Shown here piece by piece: positions 1-3,083 of a DNA stretch of 5,065 bases (position 1 is the first letter of the stretch; every line of letters starts with the position of its first letter). The stretch spans positions 1 through 5,065 of the forward strand of contig CALACZ010000064.1 of assembly GCA_937890735.1 (NCBI GenBank). Reading direction: 5' to 3'. Source of the DNA: an uncultured Bacillota bacterium. GTDB lineage: Bacteria; Bacillota; Clostridia; Oscillospirales; Oscillospiraceae. The notes beneath the pieces are model-generated. The model did no database searches. It was not told where the DNA came from and was given only the letters and a program-made list of their open reading frames with translations. Made by a program: the position numbers and the translations under genes.

Positions 1-1
1 G

Positions 2-139
2 CACTATGCCCGCTACCTGAAAAAGAAAATGACCACCGCTCAGTTTGAGCAGTGGTCGCGGTATGCTGTAGAGCTGCGGCAGAAGGCAGAGGCCGGTGAG
101 ATGGAACTGGCAGACTATCAGAGGGAATTGCGGGTTTGA
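2..139 (+). CDS. C-terminal 45 residues of an unrecognised protein (5' truncated by window edge)
   Basis: An open frame enters from the left edge and ends at TGA 137-139. The visible tail begins HYARYLKKKM and ends ADYQRELRV. It is strongly charged and probably helical, with a basic KKK cluster, a W-containing helix and an acidic last stretch. Coding is supported by the frame being open to the edge and by a hairpin terminator 27 nt after the stop. The family is not recognisable from the tail. The pattern is loosely reminiscent, from memory only, of the C-termini of accessory proteins of clostridial conjugative elements (for example DUF6076-type proteins), but this is not strong enough to name it. 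Its position near the attachment site suggests it is cargo or an accessory gene of the element. Confidence 0.6.
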   Translation, partial: HYARYLKKKMTTAQFEQWSRYAVELRQKAEAGEMELADYQRELRV

Positions 140-166
140 CAATTTTCTGCTTAATCTTTGTTTACT

Positions 167-187
167 GCGGCGCAGTTTCTGCGCCGC
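167..187 (+). terminator. Intrinsic terminator after the partial element gene
   Basis: A perfect 9-bp GC-rich stem (GCGGCGCAG 167-175 with CTGCGCCGC 179-187) closes on a TTT loop. It is followed by TGGTTTTC, a short imperfect T-tract. It lies 27 nt after the TGA at 139, which fits termination of that gene's transcript. Confidence 0.65.
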
Positions 188-200
188 TGGTTTTCTGGTC

Positions 201-222
201 TGACCCAAACCGTGACCCAAAC
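201..222. repeat. Tandem direct repeat TGACCCAAAC, 12-bp period
   Basis: TGACCCAAAC occurs at 201-210 and again at 213-222, separated by CG. The pair sits about 113 bp inside the element from the tRNA-Pro core. Closely spaced direct repeats at this distance from an attachment core are typical of arm-type binding sites of tyrosine integrases. That function is an inference, since only the repeat itself is seen. Reading through it in frame gives a short repetitive peptide without a start or ribosome binding site, so it is not taken as coding. Confidence 0.5.
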
Positions 223-274
223 GAGGAAAAATCAGTTGGATTTATCAGTGCTAGAAACGATGCCGCTGTGAAAA

Positions 275-298
275 TTTCCGAGCGGAAAGGCGCGGAAA
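275..298. repeat. Short inverted and direct repeats (TTTCCG/CGGAAA; GCGGAAA twice)
   Basis: TTTCCG (275-280) and CGGAAA (283-288) form a 6-bp inverted repeat with a 2-nt spacer. GCGGAAA also repeats directly at 282-288 and 292-298, a 10-bp period close to one helical turn. Together with the repeat at 201-222, this makes the 145-bp gene-free element end (190-334) look like a protein-binding platform, possibly for integrase or excisionase. No coding region is supported between 140 and 334. Confidence 0.35.
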
Positions 299-334
299 TG
301 CCTTGAAATGTCCGCTAAAAATATCCGACCAACC

Positions 335-379
335 TTCGGGACCAAGAGGCCTCGGGTTCAAATCCCGACACTCCGACCA
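335..379 (+). tRNA. 3' half of tRNA-Pro(CGG): attR remnant, not a functional tRNA
   Basis: The fragment reads as a tRNA from position 32 onward. The anticodon loop is TTCGGGA (335-341) with anticodon CGG at 337-339. The 3' anticodon strand is CCAAG (342-346) and the variable loop is AGGCC. The T-stem TCGGG/CCCGA closes on TTCAAAT (352-368). The acceptor strand is CACTCCG (369-375), the discriminator A, and the encoded CCA is 377-379. Proline identity is supported by the CGG anticodon, the following G, and an acceptor that would pair with a CGG-starting 5' strand, as in bacterial tRNA-Pro. The sequence before 335 (ATCCGACCAACC) cannot pair with CCAAG, and no D-arm or CGGAGTG acceptor strand lies upstream, so the gene is only a 3' half. 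This is the expected att core of an element inserted at the anticodon loop. Confidence 0.88.
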
Positions 380-415
380 AAAACCGGCAAGTTTCTGTGG
401 AAACTTGCCGGTTTT
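380..415. terminator. Bidirectional terminator (tRNA-Pro downstream and toxin-antitoxin operon)
   Basis: A perfect 15-bp inverted repeat (380-394 with 401-415) flanks the loop CTGTGG. The arms begin AAAACCGGC and end GCCGGTTTT, so a T-run follows the GC stem in both directions. It begins at the base after the tRNA's CCA, the natural place for the original tRNA-Pro terminator. It also lies 6 nt beyond the toxin stop codon on the minus strand, so it probably ends both transcripts. Confidence 0.85.
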
Positions 416-421
416 GCATGT

Positions 422-760
422 TTATTCGCTTCTTTCTTCCCGCAGCTGGTCTTTGAACAGGACGCTCATATAATCGCTTCGACCATACAGAACGCGGTCA
501 ATGTAGACATCGTTGCCTTGCACACGGTAAAACACCATATAATTGCCGCTGACAAGAAAACGATAGTCAGTTCCTACATCTGCAATAGAGGATAACGGGG
601 TTCCCATTTCTGCGAAATTTTTCAACGGGTCAACCGCATCCATAATGCGATCGATCACGCGCTCCGCAGCGGAACGATTTTGAAGTTCCGATACGATGTA
701 ATCCCAAATGTCATCCAAATCACGACGAGACTCGGGTGAATAACGAATTTTATTCTTCAT
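422..760 (-). CDS. Type II toxin, ParE/RelE superfamily
   Basis: A 112-residue protein of typical ParE/RelE toxin length. Family features visible are the N-terminal Y-S-P-E-S-R-R-D-L-D-D-I-W-D-Y-I helix (7-22), the core strand YRFLVSGNYMVFYRV (66-80) and the closing strand DRVLYGRSDY (88-97), which together give the usual helix-hairpin plus beta-sheet fold. Members either inhibit DNA gyrase (ParE) or cleave ribosome-bound mRNA (RelE). The sequence looks closer to the ParE branch, but the target cannot be assigned by eye. The start ATG overlaps the antitoxin's end by 11 bp and has only a weak Shine-Dalgarno sequence (AAGAG), which suggests translational coupling to the antitoxin. A terminator follows at once. 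The module sits beside the tRNA-Pro junction, on the chromosome side of the visible element. Confidence 0.88.
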   Translation of the reverse strand: MKNKIRYSPESRRDLDDIWDYIVSELQNRSAAERVIDRIMDAVDPLKNFAEMGTPLSSIADVGTDYRFLVSGNYMVFYRVQGNDVYIDRVLYGRSDYMSVLFKDQLREERSE

Positions 761-1010
761 TCGCTCTTGCGCGGAAGTGCGCCCTCATATCGTCCAGTGT
801 CAGCCAGCCTTCCGCTTCACCGGAGTGACGGCCTTTTGCAAGCTCATTCATCAGGCGGATGGTCGCCTGTGTTCTCTCGTAGTCCTGCATATCCACGATA
901 GCGTACCGCCCGCGCCCATTCTTCGTCAAAAAGACAGGAGCGCCCACAGCCACATCATGCAGTACCTCGCTGTAATTTCGCAGGTCAGAAATGGGTTTAA
1001 TGTTCGGCAT
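750..1010 (-). CDS. Type II antitoxin, Phd/YefM family
   Basis: An 86-residue acidic protein, first gene of the toxin-antitoxin operon. The N-terminal segment PISDLRNY (6-13) followed by PVFLTKNGRGRYAIVDM (25-41) and DYE (43-45) is the Phd/YefM DNA-binding domain pattern. The C-terminal half (about 50-86, with LMNELAKG and GWLTLDDM) is the flexible toxin-neutralising tail. Family members dimerise, repress their own promoter and bind the toxin. The start at 1010 is fixed by AAGGAG (1020-1025, minus strand) 9 nt upstream. The reading frame ends inside the toxin start (stop 750-752). Autoregulation is expected for the family, but no clear operator palindrome was found over the promoter. Confidence 0.87.
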   Translation of the reverse strand: MPNIKPISDLRNYSEVLHDVAVGAPVFLTKNGRGRYAIVDMQDYERTQATIRLMNELAKGRHSGEAEGWLTLDDMRAHFRARANEE

Positions 1011-1033
1011 ATCTATCAGCTCCTTTCAGACAT

Positions 1034-1062
1034 AGTATATCCCATTCTGCCGTAAAATTCAA
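1034..1062 (-). promoter_or_regulatory. Sigma-70/A-type promoter of the toxin-antitoxin operon
   Basis: On the minus strand, TTGAAT (1057-1062) is followed after exactly 17 bp by TATACT (1034-1039), a good -35/-10 pair. Transcription would start around 1027, leaving a very short leader that contains the AAGGAG ribosome binding site at 1020-1025. Confidence 0.7.
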
Positions 1063-1072
1063 CAGCAAGTTT

Positions 1073-1102
1073 GCAGCGCGCATTTCTATAAACGCGCGCT
1101 GC
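1073..1102. repeat. Inverted repeat upstream of the toxin-antitoxin promoter
   Basis: GCAGCGCGC (1073-1081) and GCGCGCTGC (1094-1102) are perfect 9-bp arms around a 12-nt AT-rich spacer. It lies just upstream of the operon's -35 box and has no T-tract on either side, so it is a poor terminator. It could be a protein-binding site or a transcript hairpin. The rest of 1103-1194 holds nothing recognisable. Confidence 0.45.
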
Positions 1103-1194
1103 CTATGCATTTAGAATAAATACCTCTTGCCAACTGCCAGCAAACCGTTGATATATCTGCGTTTTCTGAAATTCTATAATTACGCTCCGACCAG

Positions 1195-1230
1195 ATCCGG
1201 CTGAAATCTTTTGATTTCAGCCGGATTTTT
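1195..1230 (+). terminator. Strong intrinsic terminator with no obvious upstream gene
   Basis: A perfect 14-bp stem (1195-1208 with 1213-1226, arm core CCGGCTGAAATC) closes on TTTT and runs into a T5 tract (1226-1230). The polarity is plus-strand only. No plus-strand gene is visible between 416 and 1194, so it is either a relic, the end of a small RNA, or a barrier before the GH28 gene. It is directly preceded by CTCCGACCA (1185-1193), the same nine bases that end the tRNA-Pro fragment. Nothing convincing is coded between 1231 and the GH28 promoter. Confidence 0.75.
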
Positions 1231-1398
1231 CTACGCTTTGCTCCTATAAAAATCGCCGCCCGGCGCAAATAGCGCGCCTCCACCGCCGCACGCACGCCTT
1301 CATCCGCTTTTCTCGTGACCACAGAAGAAAGAATGTCTGCCCATATCCCAAACTCTGACGGATTTTGCGATGTATTTGCGGCGAAAGGCAATGTGTGT

Positions 1399-1443
1399 TT
1401 GGGGGCTTCGTGATATACTGAATATAATCGTACAAACTGGAGG
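1399..1443 (+). promoter_or_regulatory. Probable promoter and ribosome binding site of the GH28-like gene
   Basis: A consensus TATAAT lies at 1423-1428, with a second -10-like TATACT at 1414-1419. The best -35 is only TTGGGG (1399-1404, 18-bp spacing). A weak -35 would fit an activator-dependent sugar-utilisation promoter, but no operator was identified. GGAGG at 1439-1443, 6 nt before the ATG, is a strong Shine-Dalgarno sequence and fixes the start codon. Confidence 0.5.
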
Positions 1444-1449
1444 TCTGTC

Positions 1450-2814
1450 ATGGAATACATCTCTTGCAGCGATCCGCGGGTTTGGGGCTGCAGCGACGCG
1501 CGGACGATCCAAAACGCCATTGCGCTGGCAAAGCAGGAGGGGTGCGATCAGGTCATGATCCCGCGGGTGAACGCACGGACGGGCGAGACGGTCTGGCACA
1601 TCGACGAGAATATCGTCCTGCCGAGCTCCATGACCGTCATCCTCTCCGGCGCGTATCTGCGGGCGGCGGACGATCTGCCCGTGCACGTTTTCTGCACGGA
1701 ATTAAGTCAGGAGGAGCTGCACGACATCCGCATTCTCGGCGTGGGCGAGGCGACGATCGACGGCGGCGCATGGACGCGCGAAAACCGCCCGGAATACTAC
1801 CACGAGCAAGCGCCCGAGCAGTACCCCGACGGCTGTGACTATGACCTCATCTCGCTCTTTAACGTCCGCAACTTCGAGGTGGCAAACCTGTGCATCACGA
1901 ACGCCAAGCACTACTCCACCTGTTTCACCTTCTGCCGCTTCGGGCGCATCCACGACCTGCATTTCCGCAACTACGCAACGGTCGAAAATCAGGACGGCAT
2001 CGACCTGCGCTACGGCTGTGAGTTCATCACGATCGAAAATATCACCGGCGTGACCGGCGACGACACCGTGGCACTCAATGCCATCGACGAGGCAAAGACG
2101 AACCGCGAGCGCGTCGCGGGCAAGGCGCTCGGCATCCACGACATTACCATCCGCAACATCATCGCCTCCACGCACGCGTGCTCGCTCGTGCGGCTGCTGA
2201 ACACCGACGGCGCGAAGCTCTATAACATCACCATTGAAAATATCAAGGACACCGGCAAGACCATCAGCATCTGCGCCGTCTTTTTCGGCACGCCCGCGCC
2301 GGTCTGGGCGCGCAAACGGATGCACACTGAGGACGAATTTTACAACATCACCATCCGCGACGTCTCGACCTGCGCCGTGTTTGGCATCCGCTTTGCCGAG
2401 AGCTGCCGCGACGTGCTGGTGGAAAATATCCACACCTACGGAAACTGCGTCGTGCCCATCCAGTTCAGCAAGCCCTTCACCTGTCAGAATTTCACGCTGC
2501 GCGACGTATACCTTCGCTCCGACACGCCGCTGCGCGCGGCAATCAGTGTCTCGTGCGACCGGGAAAAGCTGCGAAATTTCCGCATGGAGCGCGTGTATGT
2601 GGAAAACGCGGAGTATATTTTCGCCGAGCAGGAGCTGCCTGTCGCCGACCTCACCTATGAGCCGCCGGTCAAGGGCTATCTGACAGAGCAGTTCTCCAAA
2701 ACGCAGCTCCCCTATTACGGCAGATATTTCAAGCACTCGCTCGGCAAAATCATCGAAAACCGCACCCCCGACAACCGTTTCGGCGGCACAACGCCGCCGG
2801 AGGCGGATTATTAA
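1450..2814 (+). CDS. GH28-family (polygalacturonase-like) parallel beta-helix glycosidase, cytosolic
   Basis: A 454-residue protein. An N-terminal segment typical of the pectin lyase/polygalacturonase fold (DARTIQNAIALAKQEG, about 16-31, then a G-A-Y-L-R strand) leads into repeated beta-helix rungs of the I-x-I-x-N type (for example ITIENITG 193-200, ITIRNI 232-237, ITIENI 260-265, ITIRDV 300-305). GH28 active-site equivalents are N180-Q-D182-G-I-D and G203-D204-D205, matching the NTD and GDD motifs that carry the three catalytic aspartates. The GHG motif is not intact: the corresponding place reads T-H242-A-C. No clear RIK motif is present. There is no signal peptide, so it probably acts in the cytosol on imported oligosaccharides, plausibly galacturonide-type, though the substrate is not established. 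No transporter or other sugar gene is adjacent in the window. The gene appears monocistronic and ends before a terminator. Confidence 0.82.
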   Translation: MEYISCSDPRVWGCSDARTIQNAIALAKQEGCDQVMIPRVNARTGETVWHIDENIVLPSSMTVILSGAYLRAADDLPVHVFCTELSQEELHDIRILGVGEATIDGGAWTRENRPEYYHEQAPEQYPDGCDYDLISLFNVRNFEVANLCITNAKHYSTCFTFCRFGRIHDLHFRNYATVENQDGIDLRYGCEFITIENITGVTGDDTVALNAIDEAKTNRERVAGKALGIHDITIRNIIASTHACSLVRLLNTDGAKLYNITIENIKDTGKTISICAVFFGTPAPVWARKRMHTEDEFYNITIRDVSTCAVFGIRFAESCRDVLVENIHTYGNCVVPIQFSKPFTCQNFTLRDVYLRSDTPLRAAISVSCDREKLRNFRMERVYVENAEYIFAEQELPVADLTYEPPVKGYLTEQFSKTQLPYYGRYFKHSLGKIIENRTPDNRFGGTTPPEADY

Positions 2815-2821
2815 GACAGAG

Positions 2822-2857
2822 AAAATGCCTGCCGCTCCTGTAAACAGCAGGCATTTT
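2822..2857 (+). terminator. Intrinsic terminator of the GH28-like gene
   Basis: AAAATGCCTGC (2822-2832) pairs perfectly with GCAGGCATTTT (2847-2857) and runs into further T residues (2858, then TAT). It begins 8 nt after the TAA stop. The 14-nt loop can form a small inner helix. The flanking A-run allows some function in the minus direction too. Confidence 0.85.
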
Positions 2858-2904
2858 TATTTCAGTTCGGCGGGTTTACTGCCTATGCCACCCACACAAA
2901 AAAC

Positions 2905-2942
2905 GGGGCTGCCGGAATGATCCGGCAGCCCCGCCTGTTTTT
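2905..2942. terminator. Bidirectional terminator, mainly for the minus-strand surface protein gene
   Basis: A perfect 12-bp GC-rich stem, GGGGCTGCCGGA (2905-2916) with TCCGGCAGCCCC (2921-2932), closes on ATGA. Read on the minus strand it is followed after one G by six T residues (2898-2903), the classic polarity for the converging surface protein gene whose stop is at 3084. On the plus strand a T5 run (2938-2942) follows after five bases, so it may also back up the GH28 terminator. Confidence 0.8.
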
Positions 2943-2960
2943 GATATGCGCCTGATGCTG

Positions 2961-3082
2961 TTTTCTGATTCAAATATCGGATCAGGAAACCTGCGTGCTT
3001 CGCACGCCGGAATCGCACGACTGTGCAATTCCCCGTCTCATACAGTTCTTAACGCACCTGCGGTGCTTTAAGAACTGGTATG
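2961..3082. repeat. Cluster of four hairpins in the surface protein 3' UTR, possible REP-like element or structured RNA
   Basis: Four hairpins occur in 122 bp. The first pairs 2961-2971 with 2979-2989 (11 bp, two G-T wobbles). The second is GCGTGC/GCACGC around TTC (2993-3007). The third is GGAAT-GCAC/GTGC-ATTCC around a 4-nt loop (3009-3032), with one C-A mismatch that becomes a G-U pair on the minus-strand RNA. The fourth pairs CAGTTCTTAA with TTAAGAACTG (3043-3077), with an inner GCACC/GGTGC helix around TGC, and extends by CATA/TATG across one bulge to 3039-3082. The last begins one base beyond the surface protein stop codon on the minus strand. None has a T-tract, so they are not ordinary terminators. 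There is no coding potential here. A repetitive intergenic palindromic element or a stabilising 3' UTR are the main options. Confidence 0.6.
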
Positions 3083-3083
3083 A

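Larger units (their letters stand above)
1..334. mobile_element. Right-hand end of an integrated element (tRNA-Pro-targeted), partial
   Basis: The element is inferred from its junction. At 335 the sequence switches from unstructured, repeat-bearing DNA to the exact 3' half of a tRNA-Pro gene with no 5' half. Tyrosine-integrase elements (prophages, integrative conjugative or mobilisable elements) that use the 3' end of a tRNA as attB leave this arrangement at their distal end, while the intact tRNA is rebuilt at the other end. The body of the element and its integrase would therefore lie to the left, outside the window. Inside the window it contains the tail of one gene (to 139), a hairpin terminator, and about 145 bp with short repeats that may be recombinase sites. 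The kind of element cannot be told from what is visible. The exact crossover point lies somewhere within the 335-379 core. Confidence 0.6.

Noticed and set aside
136..166. TTGACA at 136-141 as a promoter -35 box
   Set aside because: The only -10-like sequence (TTTACT 161-166) is 19 bp away and runs straight into the terminator hairpin, so it would transcribe nothing useful.
188..306. Short plus-strand frames through the TGACCCAAAC repeat, encoding repetitive Thr-Gln or Asp-Pro-Asn peptides
   Set aside because: No start codon with a ribosome binding site, very short, and the sequence is better explained as repeat-bearing element-end DNA.
308..595. 95-codon plus-strand open frame
   Set aside because: It runs through the tRNA remnant and terminator and then antisense to the toxin gene; no ribosome binding site.
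1110..1193. A degenerate second tRNA gene ending in CTCCGACCA
   Set aside because: No T-stem/loop, anticodon arm or D-arm can be drawn upstream; only the last nine bases match. Kept only as a weak finding.
1086..1520. 144-codon minus-strand open frame with protein-like stretches (for example VVTRKADEGVRAAVEARY)
   Set aside because: It spans a perfect terminator palindrome and the GH28 promoter and start, has no ribosome binding site, and no family is recognisable. A decayed gene fragment is possible but unsupported.
1702..2736. 344-codon minus-strand open frame antisense to the GH28-like gene
   Set aside because: Val/Ala/Asp-rich shadow composition from a GC-rich gene, while the plus-strand frame has clear GH28 motifs, a ribosome binding site and a terminator.
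2993..3077. CRISPR array
   Set aside because: The hairpins differ in sequence and there are no regular repeats with spacers of constant length.
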